In this document: positions 41,607-51,417 of the stretch, piece by piece
How positions within the stretch are numbered: the first letter of the stretch is position 1
Layout of the letters: each line of letters starts with the position of its first letter
Assembly: GCA_951813525.2 (NCBI GenBank)
Contig: CATOTJ020000002.1
Location: 1,550,001-1,614,000, forward strand
Reading direction: 5' to 3'
Length of the DNA stretch: 64,000 nt
DNA from: Thermohalobaculum sp951813525
GTDB lineage: Bacteria > Pseudomonadota > Alphaproteobacteria > Rhodobacterales > Rhodobacteraceae
Made by a program: the position numbers and the translations under genes
Notes under the pieces: generated by a model
Database searches by the model: none
What the model was told of the DNA's origin: nothing
Seen by the model: the letters and a program-made list of their open reading frames with translations, nothing else

Positions 41607-42329
41607 ATAGGCAGGGATCAGATTGCCCTCGACCTTTCTTTGGGTGCGCCGCATATCCGCCAGCGACGACAACGATGATCTGGCCGTCTCGCGGACAATC
41701 TGCGCCGCTTTTTCGGTCAGGGCTCCCCGCGCCAATGCAGCTACATCAGTGCCAGTCAGATTTGGCAACAACGTCGCGCCCTGCTCTGCCGCCATTCTCC
41801 GCGCATTTCGGATCGCAAAGGCGGCCCCGAGGACCGGGGCGGCGGCGGATTCCGGGCCAGAACCGACATTTCTGGCCTTGGTATCATCCAGCGCCCACCG
41901 GGCCGCCAAGATCAGACCGCGGAAACGATCTATCGTCCAGGCCTCGTAGCGGTCCTGATCGATCGGAAGATCCAACTCGGTGCTCTCTCGTGCTCGGATC
42001 AAGCCTTCAAGATTTTCCGTGCAGGCCGGGCCACGGGGTTGCGGCCGATTTTCAACCTCTTCGCGGATCATCGATGCCATCGGGCCGGCCACATCATGCG
42101 CCTTCGGTTGGTCGCCTGTGCTTGCCCCGTCGATCACATCGCGCCACCACTGCAGGCGCATCCGCGGGATCAGGCTTTCCTTGGACGCACGGGTCGCACG
42201 GGAAAGTTCGATATCGAAGGCATAAACCACCATCAGCCGCGAACGCCCGGGTTCGCAGGCGAAGAGTGCGGTCTTATAAAGGCGGGGGTCGTCGCGTTGA
42301 ACGATGGCGGCGCAGGCATCAGCGGTCAT
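41469..42329 (-). CDS. Squalene/phytoene synthase-like protein
   Basis: 286 residues from MTADACAAIVQRDDPRLYKT at 42329. The head-to-head prenyl synthase fold is recognisable from ALFACEPGRSRLMVVYAFD, RMRLQWWRDVIDG and GALTEKAAQIVRETARSSLS. The Asp-rich motifs of true squalene and phytoene synthases are weak, and the length and sequence recall alphaproteobacterial relatives of NDUFAF6, a complex I assembly factor, so a non-terpene function is possible. It overlaps the convergent transporter gene by 138 bases, and lies 99 bases from cimA on the same strand. Confidence 0.75.
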   Translation of the reverse strand: MTADACAAIVQRDDPRLYKTALFACEPGRSRLMVVYAFDIELSRATRASKESLIPRMRLQWWRDVIDGASTGDQPKAHDVAGPMASMIREEVENRPQPRGPACTENLEGLIRARESTELDLPIDQDRYEAWTIDRFRGLILAARWALDDTKARNVGSGPESAAAPVLGAAFAIRNARRMAAEQGATLLPNLTGTDVAALARGALTEKAAQIVRETARSSLSSLADMRRTQRKVEGNLIPAYLPLLWAERSLHLVVKDPAAIFGQLDDIDRPFDGLRLAWRALRGRW

Positions 42330-42428
42330 TTGAGCTCCGCAAAACGTTCGGGCATCGCCGCTGGCCCGGCCCGGTCGCGGGAGGCACCCGGAACAGCACA
42401 CCGCATGGAAACGGTGCAGCCTGAATAA

Positions 42429-44054
42429 TCACCGCGGCGCCGTCCCCGAGCGGATCAGGCACATCAGCAACGCGTCTTCAAGCGCCTTGAACGACGCGTC
42501 CACTATGTTAGCCGACACGCCGACGGTCGAAAAAAGCCCGCCCTTGCCGTCAATCGAATCAATTAGAACACGCGTAACCGCTTCCGTGCCGCCATTCAGG
42601 ATACGGACTTTAAAGTCCACCAGTTTCAACTTGTCGATGACGCTCTGATAGGGACCAAGATCCTTAACCAGCGCCCGCGAAAGTGCGTTTATCGGTCCCT
42701 GGTCCTTTTTGGAAATCGGGTCCTGAGATTCGGAGGCCGAAATCATGCGTTCCTTGCCGATTTGAACCACAACGACGGCCTCGGTCACGGATACCTCTTC
42801 GCCGACCGCATTTGTGCGGCGCTCGACGCTAACGCGATAGCGTTCAACCTCGAAAAACTTTGGCAAGATCGACAGATGGCGCCGTGCCAGAATTTCGAAA
42901 CTGGCGCCTGCGCTGTCATAGGCGTAACCGTCATCTTCGCGTTCTTTAACCAATGCGAGCAATGGGCCCAGGCGCTTATCGTTCTTGCCAACCTCGATCC
43001 CGGCCTTCGCCAACCGGTCGACAAGGTTCGACTTACCTGCCTGGTTAGACATCGGAATAACGCGTTCGTTCCCGACGGCCTCTGGCTCGATATGTTCATA
43101 GGTAGAGGGGTTCTTGACGATGGCCGATGCATGCAGCCCGGCCTTGTGCGCGAAGGCTGCGGCGCCGACATAGGCCGCTTGGCGATCCGGCACCCGGTTC
43201 AGCACTTCATCCAACATCAACGACGCGGCTCGCAGCTTTGGTAGATTCTCAACCCTAATCCCTGTCTCGAACGCTTCGCTGTAAAGCGGTTTGAGCAGCA
43301 ATGTCGGGATCAGAGAGGTCAGATTCGCATTTCCACAGCGCTCGCCCAACCCGTTCAGCGTGCCCTGAATCTGGCGTGCCCCCGCCTCGATAGCGGCCAG
43401 GCTGCTGGCGACAGCGTTTTCGGTATCGTTGTGGGTATGAATACCGATCTTGTCGCCCGGTAGGATCTGGCAAACATCATGAACAATCGTGCCGATTTCC
43501 AGCGGCAATGTTCCACCATTGGTGTCGCACAATACCACCCAGCGGGCACCGGCCTCCAGCGCTGTGGCCAAGCACGCCATCGCGTATTCCGGATTGGTCT
43601 TGTACCCGTCAAAGAAGTGTTCGGCGTCGAAAATTGCCTCGCGGCCCTGCTTGACCAGATGCTGAATACTCTCGCCGATGTTCAGCAGATTTTCTTCCAG
43701 CTCGATCCCCAAAGCTTCGGTAACATGAAAATCATGCGACTTGCCAACCAGACAGACCGTTCCAGTACCTGCGTTGACGACTTCGGCCAGAACCTCGTCA
43801 TTGGCTGCCGAACGGCCAGCGCGTTTGGTCATCCCGAACGCAAGAAACTTTGCGTTATTCAGTTTGGGCGCCTGCGCAAAGAAATCACTGTCGGTGGGAT
43901 TGGCGCCGGGCCAGCCGCCTTCGACATAATCGAGGCCCAGTTCATCGAGAACCTTGGCGATGCGGATCTTATCCTGCACGCTGAAATCGACGCCTTGCGT
44001 CTGCTGGCCGTCGCGCAACGTTGTATCGAACAGATAGAGGCGGTCGCGGGTCAT
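42429..44054 (-). CDS. cimA: (R)-citramalate synthase
   Basis: 541 residues, the usual long form. The catalytic domain starts LFDTTLRDGQQTQGVDF and has VVLCDTNGGTLPLEI, HTHNDTENAVASSLAA and NGLGERCGNANLTSLIP; the C-terminal regulatory domain resembles that of LeuA. The Gln pair and QGVDF distinguish citramalate synthase from LeuA. It condenses pyruvate and acetyl-CoA on the way to 2-oxobutyrate for isoleucine. The start overlaps the cysS stop by four bases, so cysS-cimA form an operon. LeuA lies about 18 kb away. Confidence 0.94.
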   Translation of the reverse strand: MTRDRLYLFDTTLRDGQQTQGVDFSVQDKIRIAKVLDELGLDYVEGGWPGANPTDSDFFAQAPKLNNAKFLAFGMTKRAGRSAANDEVLAEVVNAGTGTVCLVGKSHDFHVTEALGIELEENLLNIGESIQHLVKQGREAIFDAEHFFDGYKTNPEYAMACLATALEAGARWVVLCDTNGGTLPLEIGTIVHDVCQILPGDKIGIHTHNDTENAVASSLAAIEAGARQIQGTLNGLGERCGNANLTSLIPTLLLKPLYSEAFETGIRVENLPKLRAASLMLDEVLNRVPDRQAAYVGAAAFAHKAGLHASAIVKNPSTYEHIEPEAVGNERVIPMSNQAGKSNLVDRLAKAGIEVGKNDKRLGPLLALVKEREDDGYAYDSAGASFEILARRHLSILPKFFEVERYRVSVERRTNAVGEEVSVTEAVVVVQIGKERMISASESQDPISKKDQGPINALSRALVKDLGPYQSVIDKLKLVDFKVRILNGGTEAVTRVLIDSIDGKGGLFSTVGVSANIVDASFKALEDALLMCLIRSGTAPR

Positions 44055-45493
44055 TTCAGGGCCTCCAGCTTTGAAGGATCAAAGTCCTTCGAAAGCTCCC
44101 AAGTTGCACCATCGGCAGTATCGGTCACTGAGACGCCTGCGTTCGTGAATCCGTCTCTGATCGCGTCCGCCCGCGCAAAATCACGTGCCTGGCGCGCAGA
44201 TTGACGATCTGCGAGCAATTGATTGATCAGGGCCTCGACGTGCTCATCGGCATTCCGTAATTTCTGATCGTGCCCGTACCGGCGCACCAGATCAGCCCAA
44301 TCGAACCCAAGCGCACCCAGAGTGGCCGCAAAATCAAATGGGGTGATTGGATCTTTCGAACCTGCAATATGATGAAGCCGCGAAAGCGCAAGCGGCGTGT
44401 TCAGGTCATCGGCCAGAGCTGCCAATACCCCGACATCCGGTTCGCCCTCTGCCAGGTGAACCCGGTCTTGCACTGGACCGTCACGCCCCAGCACCTGAGT
44501 AAACTTCGTCAACGCCGACCGCGCTTCGTCAATCCGCTTCTTTGTCCAATCGATCGTTTGCCGATAGTGGCTGGACAACAGGACATAGCGGACGACTTCG
44601 GGTTCGACTTCGTCGTCAAGCAGTTCGCGCACGGTAAAGAAATTGCCCAGGCTTTTGGACATCTTCTCGCCTTCCACGCGCAGCATTTCGTTGTGCATCC
44701 ACCAGTTGGCCATGCGGTCGGTTTCGTGTGCGCAGCAGGACTGGGCCAACTCGTTTTCGTGGTGAGGAAAGGCCAGATCGATGCCCCCGGCGTGGATGTC
44801 GAAAACTTCGCCAAACAAATCCTTGGCCATAGCCGAGCATTCGATGTGCCAGCCCGGGCGCCCGCGGCCCCAGGGCGAGGGCCAGCCGGGTTGATCGCCG
44901 GTCGACGGCTTCCAGATTACAAAATCCATCGGGTTCTTTTTGTAGGGTGCGACCTCGACCCGTGCGCCCGCAATCATGTCGTCGACCGACCGGCCGGAAA
45001 GCGACCCATAGTCCTTGTGGCTTTCAACCGAAAACAGGACGTGGTTTTCGGCGGCGTAGGCATGGCCGCGATCGATCAGCGCCTCTGTCATTTCGACCAT
45101 CTGCGGAATCATCTCGGTGCAACGCGGTTCAACGTCGGGACGCAGGGCTCCCAACGCATCCATGTCCTCGTGATACCAGCCAATTGTCTCGTTGGTGATA
45201 CGCTTGGTCGCGTCCTCGAGAGTTTCGTCCGCTGCTTTGGTTGCCACCGCCTTTTCAATGATCCGGTCGTCGACATCGGTAAAGTTGCGGGCGTAGGTGA
45301 CATGATCTGCGCCAAAGATGCGACGCAGCAGGCGATACAGCACATCAAAGACCACGACCGGGCGGGCATTTCCGATATGGGCGCGGTCATAGACGGTGGG
45401 GCCACAGACATACATGCGCACGTTTTCGGGATCGATGGGGACAAAGATCTCCTTCGACCGCGTTCGCGTGTTGTAAAGCCGGATCTCAGTCAT
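44051..45493 (-). CDS. cysS: Cysteinyl-tRNA synthetase
   Basis: 480 residues. It has the HIGH-type motif DRAHIGNARPV, the CGPTVYD zinc ligand region, WHIECSAMAKDLFGEVFDIH and the KMSKS loop EKMSKSLGNFF. It charges tRNA-Cys. It is followed directly by cimA (four-base overlap) and preceded by a 211-base gap from gltX; no leader peptide or T-box is seen there. Confidence 0.97.
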   Translation of the reverse strand: MTEIRLYNTRTRSKEIFVPIDPENVRMYVCGPTVYDRAHIGNARPVVVFDVLYRLLRRIFGADHVTYARNFTDVDDRIIEKAVATKAADETLEDATKRITNETIGWYHEDMDALGALRPDVEPRCTEMIPQMVEMTEALIDRGHAYAAENHVLFSVESHKDYGSLSGRSVDDMIAGARVEVAPYKKNPMDFVIWKPSTGDQPGWPSPWGRGRPGWHIECSAMAKDLFGEVFDIHAGGIDLAFPHHENELAQSCCAHETDRMANWWMHNEMLRVEGEKMSKSLGNFFTVRELLDDEVEPEVVRYVLLSSHYRQTIDWTKKRIDEARSALTKFTQVLGRDGPVQDRVHLAEGEPDVGVLAALADDLNTPLALSRLHHIAGSKDPITPFDFAATLGALGFDWADLVRRYGHDQKLRNADEHVEALINQLLADRQSARQARDFARADAIRDGFTNAGVSVTDTADGATWELSKDFDPSKLEALK

Positions 45494-45704
45494 GGCGGCA
45501 CCCTTCGGGTCTGGCCCGCGGCGGAAAAATTCATGTCGAAAGGGTACCCACCGCGAACCTATGTCAGCGGATAATGCAGATCTCGCAAATGATCAGCGCG
45601 GTGGTCATGGTGTGAGGGTGTGACGCCTGACCGGGGCCAAGTCAAGAACCTCATTGCTCGCGGTGCGAAACGAGGCGCCAACGCCAAAGCGGGCCTTTCC
45701 GTCG

Positions 45705-47027
45705 TCATGGCGTCGGAACCGGTCCCTGCATCAACGGCATCAATGCGCCCATATCCGGCCCGTGATCGCGGCCCGTGATTGCGCGGCGCAACGGTTGGAA
45801 CAGTCCCCGCCCTTTACGCCCAGTTTCTGCTTTCACAGCGTCGGCCCAGGATTTCCAAGTCTGGCCATCCCAGGGCCGTGGTGGCAACAAGGCGAGCGCT
45901 TGCGCAACAAACTCGGCGTCGTCGGCTTCGATCTTTGGGGCGGTACCGTTGTTCAAAAGGTCCAGCCAATCTTCGACTTCACCCATTCCATCAAGATTAG
46001 GGCCGATGGCCTCCCAAAACGAGGCGGCGATTGTTTCGGGCACCCCAGCTTCGGTCAAACGGCTTGCAACGGCGTCAAATGACTGCGACCGGAGCGACTT
46101 TGCCGAATGCAGCGAAAGCTCCTGCGCGTCGAACTTGGTCGGCGCCATTCCAAACTGGCCAAGATCAAAACTTTCAATCAGAATTTCGCGCTCATTGATA
46201 ACCTCAACAGGCATTGACGAGCCGAGCCGTGTCATGAAGGACACCAAAGCCATCGGCTCCATTCCAGCCTCGCGAAGATCCTTAAGTGCCAATGTTCCCA
46301 GTCGCTTGGACAGCGCACCACCATCGGCATCTGTCAGCAACGAGTGATGGGCAAAGGCGGGCGGCTGCCCATCCATTGCCTGAAAGATTTGGATCTGCGC
46401 GCCGGTGTTGGTGACGTGGTCGGCACCGCGCACCACGTGGGTCACGCCCATCTCCATATCGTCGACGACCGACGCCAGCGTGTAGAGTAACTGACCATCC
46501 GCCCGGATCAGTACGGGGTCCGAGAGCGAGGCGGCGTCGACCTTCTGCGGCCCGCGTATCGCATCGTCGAAGGCGATCTCCTCGCGATCCAGCAGAAACC
46601 GCCAATGGGCGTTGCGATCGGCGCGCAGCGCTTCCTTCTCTGCCTCGGTCAATGTCAGCGCCGTGCGGTCATAGACCGGCGGCCGGCCGGCGTTGAGTTG
46701 GCTTTTACGTTTCAGATCCAGCTCTAACGGCGTCTCGTAACAGTCGTAAAGACGACGGGCCGTGCGCAACTTGTCAGCCGCAGAGTGATACTGGTCCAAA
46801 CGGGTGGACTGATGTTCTTCCCGGTCCCATTCCAACCCCAGCCATTCCAGGTCCCGGCGGATCTGATCGGTATATTCGGTGCGCGACCGTTCGGGATCAG
46901 TGTCATCGATCCTTAAGATGAACGAACCGCCCGTCTTTTTGGCTACCAGCCAGTTCAGAACGGCGGTGCGCAGATTGCCGACATGCAGCAGCCCTGTTGG
47001 GGATGGTGCGAAACGGGTGACGGTCAT
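45705..47027 (-). CDS. gltX: Glutamyl-tRNA synthetase
   Basis: 440 residues from MTVTRFAPSPTGLLHVGNL (HIGH-type motif). The KMSKS-type loop is ALSKRLGTL, in which Ala replaces the usual first Lys, a form I know from alphaproteobacterial second GltX proteins. VRGADHVTNTGAQIQIFQA is also typical. An ATG four codons upstream is in frame, but GGATGAG before 47027 favours the shorter form. In genomes with two GltX proteins, one can charge tRNA-Gln for transamidation; this cannot be settled here. Start overlaps the upstream gene by four bases. Confidence 0.93.
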   Translation of the reverse strand: MTVTRFAPSPTGLLHVGNLRTAVLNWLVAKKTGGSFILRIDDTDPERSRTEYTDQIRRDLEWLGLEWDREEHQSTRLDQYHSAADKLRTARRLYDCYETPLELDLKRKSQLNAGRPPVYDRTALTLTEAEKEALRADRNAHWRFLLDREEIAFDDAIRGPQKVDAASLSDPVLIRADGQLLYTLASVVDDMEMGVTHVVRGADHVTNTGAQIQIFQAMDGQPPAFAHHSLLTDADGGALSKRLGTLALKDLREAGMEPMALVSFMTRLGSSMPVEVINEREILIESFDLGQFGMAPTKFDAQELSLHSAKSLRSQSFDAVASRLTEAGVPETIAASFWEAIGPNLDGMGEVEDWLDLLNNGTAPKIEADDAEFVAQALALLPPRPWDGQTWKSWADAVKAETGRKGRGLFQPLRRAITGRDHGPDMGALMPLMQGPVPTP

Positions 47028-47620
47028 CGGCTCATCCAATTGTAATCGTCGGTGCGAGGGGGGGCATAGTCCTTGAACGCCTGCAGAACGTCCAGAATCG
47101 GTGCGTCAACAAATGGGTGAAGTACGCAGAAGCCCGGACGGTTGTGAAACGTGTTCAACCAGATCTCGAACCGTTCATCGTTAGTAAGTTTGTCGGCCGG
47201 TAATTTGCGGTTCAGTAGAACACCGACCCATCGCGACTGACGGCGTTTGACAATCATACCAAGGCCGGTCGGTTCCCAATACCGGAAGGCTTCGACGTCT
47301 TCCCATGGAAATTCCAGCCATCCGTTGAAACCGATCGCGATCCCAAATCCATCCCGCCCTACGTGCAAAACGGGCCCTCGACGCGATCCCCGGCGCAGGA
47401 AGTACCATGCGAGTCCGCCGAAGAAGGTCATCATGAGCAGCGCGAAAAGTCGAATCCAGATCGCGTTACCGTCGATCTGAGTTTGATGCAGCAGGAATAG
47501 CAGAGCGATAACGGCACATAGGCCACCTGCCAGGCGGCGCGGGCCGGGCGAGGCCTGAAAGGTGACGCCCTTGGGTGCCTGTTTGGACTGGCGTGATCGG
47601 GTTTTCGGGACACGGGACAT
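47024..47620 (-). CDS. Hypothetical membrane protein with PH-like C-terminal domain (STM3941-like)
   Basis: 198 residues. Two membrane segments (about 32-46 and 55-74) are followed by a cytoplasmic beta-rich domain with GPVLHVGRDGFGIAIGF and LEFPWEDVEAFRYWEP. The same layout and the W-(E/S)-D-(V/I) motif occur in the next gene upstream, so they are related. Similar proteins are annotated as STM3941 family. The last bases overlap gltX. Function unknown. Confidence 0.65.
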   Translation of the reverse strand: MSRVPKTRSRQSKQAPKGVTFQASPGPRRLAGGLCAVIALLFLLHQTQIDGNAIWIRLFALLMMTFFGGLAWYFLRRGSRRGPVLHVGRDGFGIAIGFNGWLEFPWEDVEAFRYWEPTGLGMIVKRRQSRWVGVLLNRKLPADKLTNDERFEIWLNTFHNRPGFCVLHPFVDAPILDVLQAFKDYAPPRTDDYNWMSR

Positions 47621-47680
47621 TTGCGCGCGTCATTGACCGAAACGCCGCCGCGGTCAAGCGGGTCGCAATCGCGTTACGGG

Positions 47681-48253
47681 TTATTCTGCCTGGTTTTCGG
47701 ATTCACGGGTGTCGGAACTGGCGATCCGCCAAGCTTCAATCTCCTCGACGACCTGGGTTACGGGAACGTCAAAATCGCTGGCTGGGCGAAAATAGCGGTT
47801 GTCACCCGCAACCCATCGATCGGCGCAATAGGCGATCCGAAGGTGCAACGGCAGATGGCGGCTGATTTTGCGCGGATCGTCCACGACCAAGGACAGGAAC
47901 CTTGCCGCCCATCTGCTCTTGAAGAAGCGATAGACCTCTATCCTTGTGATATCCGACCAAGGGATGACTGATTGCCGGTTGGATGTTGGAAAAAGAACCA
48001 AACCTTCTGGAAGCGCACGCAGTGTTGGCAATTGCTCGAAACACCGTTCGATACCAGTGGCTGCAACCCAGATCAGGCCGATCCACGTCGTCGCAACCAG
48101 CGCAATGTCCCAGTAATTCGACATGTCCAGAGGTGGCTGCCGCGAAACCAGAAAAGCCCCCACGCCCAGGGCGGCCAAGACCATAAGCGCCCCGCGCCAT
48201 CGTTTTCGCCGCGAGGCGTAAAAGACGCGCCCGGGCGCATCGGCTGCACCCAC
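47681..48253 (-). CDS. Hypothetical membrane protein with PH-like C-terminal domain, relative of the preceding gene
   Basis: 190 residues. Two membrane segments (about 21-38 and 48-65) precede a beta-rich domain with GLVLFPTSNRQSVIPWSDIT and RIEVYRFFKSRWAARFLSLV. It resembles its neighbour at 47024-47620 in topology and in the W-S-D-I motif, though sequence identity is low. The C-terminal tail (SSDTRESENQ) is polar. There is no gene in the 171 bases between this gene and nadE. Function unknown. Confidence 0.6.
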   Translation of the reverse strand: MGAADAPGRVFYASRRKRWRGALMVLAALGVGAFLVSRQPPLDMSNYWDIALVATTWIGLIWVAATGIERCFEQLPTLRALPEGLVLFPTSNRQSVIPWSDITRIEVYRFFKSRWAARFLSLVVDDPRKISRHLPLHLRIAYCADRWVAGDNRYFRPASDFDVPVTQVVEEIEAWRIASSDTRESENQAE

Positions 48254-48424
48254 CTGATCCTCTCGGTCGAAAATGCTGCGCTCCTGATTTTCTTCGCGTT
48301 ATCGGTGATAGCCGATCAAACGCCCGCGGCGAAGCCCGAGATTGCGTCTGCCGTCTATTGGGGCGCGACACCGAATGGTGGAACGGGCGACTGGCTCTGA
48401 TTGCCGCCACCTGACAATCCTGCG

Positions 48425-50116
48425 TCATGAACGATCGCGCCACCGATTTACAATCGGATATCGCCTGTCCAGCCAAAATGCCCGTTGGGTCAGCTTGACC
48501 CCTGGTGCCGATTGAAAACGCTTGTATTCCGAGATGTAGAGCAGGCCTTGTACCTTCATCACGGTCTCGCGATCGTGGCCACCAGCGATAATCTCATCGG
48601 TCGATAACTGATCCTCGACCAATTGCCGCAAGATGTCGTCCAGCACATCATAGGGTGGCAAGCTGTCCTGGTCTGTTTGATCAGGACGCAGTTCCGCTGA
48701 TGGCGGCTTTTGAATGATGTTCGGCGGAATCACCTCGCCAGACGGGCCGCGCATCCACGGCCGGTGTTCCAGATTGCGCCAGCGCGAGCACTCGAAAACC
48801 CGGGTCTTATAGAGGTCCTTGATTGGATTATAGGCGCCGTTCATGTCGCCATAGATCGTCGCGTAGCCGACCGCCATCTCCGACTTGTTGCCGGTGGTCA
48901 GCAGCAATTCGCCAAATTTGTTCGACAAGGCCATCAGAAGCAGGCCGCGCAGACGGCTTTGCAGATTCTCTTCGGTGACATCTGGAGCCAGACTATCGAA
49001 AAGCGGTGCCAGCGAGGTTTCGATCGCCTCGACCCCATCGCCGATCGGCAATGTCTGGCATAGGACCCCTAAGCGCTGCGCCAAATCAGCGGCATCGGTC
49101 AAAGACCCTTCCGACGAATATTTTGACGGCAATCGGACACAGCGGACATTTTCAGCGCCAAGCGCATCGGCTGCAACTGTTGCAACCAGGGCAGAATCGA
49201 TCCCGCCAGATAGCCCCAACAGAATCTTCGAGAACCCGGATTTCAGAACATAGTCGCGCGTCGCTTCGACCATCGCGCGATAATCCAGCGCCCATGGTTC
49301 CGGCACCTCGGCCAGTTCAGATTGATCAATCCGCCAGCCATCATCGGTGCGCCGTATGTCCAACAGACGGGAATGCGCGTCGAAGAACGGAAGCTGTGCC
49401 ACCAGTGACCCGCCAGGGTTCAGCGCGAAAGATCCGCCGTCAAAAATCTGGTCATCCTGTCCGCCGATGAGGTTCAGGTAGACCAACGGCAACCCGGTTT
49501 CGACGGTTCTTGCCACCATGTGCCCGATGCGGACATCGTGTTTGCCGCGATGATAGGGCGAGCCATTCGGCGAAATGAGTAGCTCTGCTCCCGCTTCCTC
49601 CAACGTCTCGGCGACGTCCGGAAACCAAAGGTCTTCGCAGATTGGAAAACCAACACGGCATCCATTGATCTCGACCGGTCCCGGCGCCGGACCTTCCAGG
49701 TAAAGACGCTTCTCGTCAAAGACACCGTAATTCGGACGGTGATGTTTGCGGAACGTTGCGCGGACTGCCCCATCCTGACACAGCATAACCGCATTATAGG
49801 CACCTGCATGGTCCTGACCCGGTTCTGTCGTCGAGCCGGGAATCGGCGCGCCGATGGCCAGCGCCGTCCCGCCGGCCTGTGTTCCCGCCGCCAGAATGTC
49901 GATCGCCGCCTGGCAATCGCGCAGGAAGGCGGGCCGGACAGAGAGGTCAAGCACCTGATAGCCGGACAGGAACATTTCGGGCAACACAACCAGGTGGGCG
50001 CCCAAAGCCTCGCCATCCGCCAACGCGGCCTGCGCCAGCTTCAAGTTGCCGGCAATGTCCCCGGCAACTGGATTTTCCTGGACGATCAGAACACGCAAAT
50101 GATCGGGGTGTGACAT
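48425..50116 (-). CDS. nadE: Glutamine-dependent NAD+ synthetase
   Basis: 563 residues from MSHPDHLRVLIVQENPVAGD. The N-terminal nitrilase-type glutaminase domain (about 5-270) has catalytic Glu in VVLPEMFLSGY, Lys in FRKHHRPNYG and Cys in GFPICEDLWFPD. The C-terminal synthetase has the P-loop LGLSGGIDSALVATVA and TTGNKSEMAVGYATIYGDMN. It amidates nicotinic acid adenine dinucleotide using glutamine. An upstream in-frame extension to 50209 is Arg/Ala-rich and unlikely to be translated. Confidence 0.95.
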   Translation of the reverse strand: MSHPDHLRVLIVQENPVAGDIAGNLKLAQAALADGEALGAHLVVLPEMFLSGYQVLDLSVRPAFLRDCQAAIDILAAGTQAGGTALAIGAPIPGSTTEPGQDHAGAYNAVMLCQDGAVRATFRKHHRPNYGVFDEKRLYLEGPAPGPVEINGCRVGFPICEDLWFPDVAETLEEAGAELLISPNGSPYHRGKHDVRIGHMVARTVETGLPLVYLNLIGGQDDQIFDGGSFALNPGGSLVAQLPFFDAHSRLLDIRRTDDGWRIDQSELAEVPEPWALDYRAMVEATRDYVLKSGFSKILLGLSGGIDSALVATVAADALGAENVRCVRLPSKYSSEGSLTDAADLAQRLGVLCQTLPIGDGVEAIETSLAPLFDSLAPDVTEENLQSRLRGLLLMALSNKFGELLLTTGNKSEMAVGYATIYGDMNGAYNPIKDLYKTRVFECSRWRNLEHRPWMRGPSGEVIPPNIIQKPPSAELRPDQTDQDSLPPYDVLDDILRQLVEDQLSTDEIIAGGHDRETVMKVQGLLYISEYKRFQSAPGVKLTQRAFWLDRRYPIVNRWRDRS

Positions 50117-50329
50117 GCTGAAGCCTCCGGCGCCGCGGCGGGCGGCAAGAGCAAGTGCTTTTAGGGGGAGGTCCGGATCAGGGCAAGAACGGGGTCCGCA
50201 TGGCCGCATTGCAGCCGCGAACTCGAACTAAGCATCTGGATACTTGGGCGTTGTCAGTGCGTGGCAAGATTCGTAGAGTGTCGCCGGAACATGAAACAAT
50301 GGGGCGGAAGAACCGCCGCCGGGGGAACA

Positions 50330-51364
50330 GTGAAGAACGTAAAACCCTTGCTTCTGGCCGCAATTCTGCCTGTTGCAATCGCGGGCTGCGCCGAATTTGA
50401 TGAAGCTGTCAGCGCCGCTGATGCCGCGCTGAAAAGCGCTTCCGATGACAGCGCCGCACCTGCAGCAGTTGAAGCACCGACACCGACCAATGCCAGTGCC
50501 GCCACCACGGCAGCAGACACTGCGACCGGCGAGACAATCACCCAGACGTTCGATTCAGGCGCCGTCTATTCGGGCGCCTATAAGGACGGCAAGCAGAACG
50601 GTTACGGTACCTACACGGCAACGGACGGTTTCGAGTATGCGGGGAACTGGGTCGATGGCCAGATCGAGGGACAGGGCAAAGCCAAATTCCCGAACGGATC
50701 AATCTATGAAGGCCAATTCAAGGACGCCAAGCCACATGGCAAAGGAAAGATTACCTATGCCGATGGCGGCACCTATGACGGTGAATGGGTCAATGGCCAG
50801 ATCGAAGGCAGCGGGGCCGCGGTCTATTCGGACGGCCTCAGCTATGAGGGCCAATTCAAGCAATCGGTCCAGCACGGACAAGGTACTGCCACGCGCAAAG
50901 ATGGGTTCAAGTACAAAGGCGAATGGGCGAATGGCCAACAGAACGGCGCCGGGACAGCCACCTATCCCGATGGCGCGGTTTATGTCGGTATGTTCAAACA
51001 AGGCCTGCGGGACGGCACTGGAAAGCTGACGCTGCCCGACGGCTTTGCCTATGAAGGCGACTGGTCGAAAGGCAAAATCAGTGGCAAGGGCAAGGCTGTT
51101 TACGCCAATGGCGACATCTATGAAGGCGAGTTCCGGGGCGGCAATCGCGATGGTGCCGGCAAGGCGATCTATGCAGCCGGCGGCGTGTACGAGGGCCAGT
51201 TCAAGGACGGTCAGCGCGATGGTACCGGCAGCTATACGGCACCGGATGGCTTTAAGTATGAAGGCGCGTGGACTGCCGGACAGATCAACGGCGATGGCGT
51301 CGCGATTTATCCGGACGGCACGCGGCTGGAAGGCAAATTTGAAGACGGAAAATTCGTAGGATAG
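50330..51364 (+). CDS. MORN-repeat lipoprotein
   Basis: 344 residues from a GTG at 50330 (after GGGGG). The N-terminus ends in the lipobox AIAGC with the lipidated Cys at residue 20. An Ala/Thr-rich linker (21-79) leads to eleven complete 23-residue MORN repeats and one partial repeat, from residue 80 to the end. Repeats 1-9 follow the same order as in the next gene, and repeat 10 (YEGQFKDGQRDGTGSYTAPD) restarts the series. An in-frame ATG at 50291 would break the signal. MORN proteins bind lipids or other proteins; this one would sit on a membrane facing the periplasm. The MORN2 gene follows after 53 bases. Confidence 0.87.
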   Translation: MKNVKPLLLAAILPVAIAGCAEFDEAVSAADAALKSASDDSAAPAAVEAPTPTNASAATTAADTATGETITQTFDSGAVYSGAYKDGKQNGYGTYTATDGFEYAGNWVDGQIEGQGKAKFPNGSIYEGQFKDAKPHGKGKITYADGGTYDGEWVNGQIEGSGAAVYSDGLSYEGQFKQSVQHGQGTATRKDGFKYKGEWANGQQNGAGTATYPDGAVYVGMFKQGLRDGTGKLTLPDGFAYEGDWSKGKISGKGKAVYANGDIYEGEFRGGNRDGAGKAIYAAGGVYEGQFKDGQRDGTGSYTAPDGFKYEGAWTAGQINGDGVAIYPDGTRLEGKFEDGKFVG

Positions 51365-51417
51365 AACAGGCCGTCACCAAAGACAGGCCATATAACGAAT
51401 GCGATGGGAGTTGGGAC

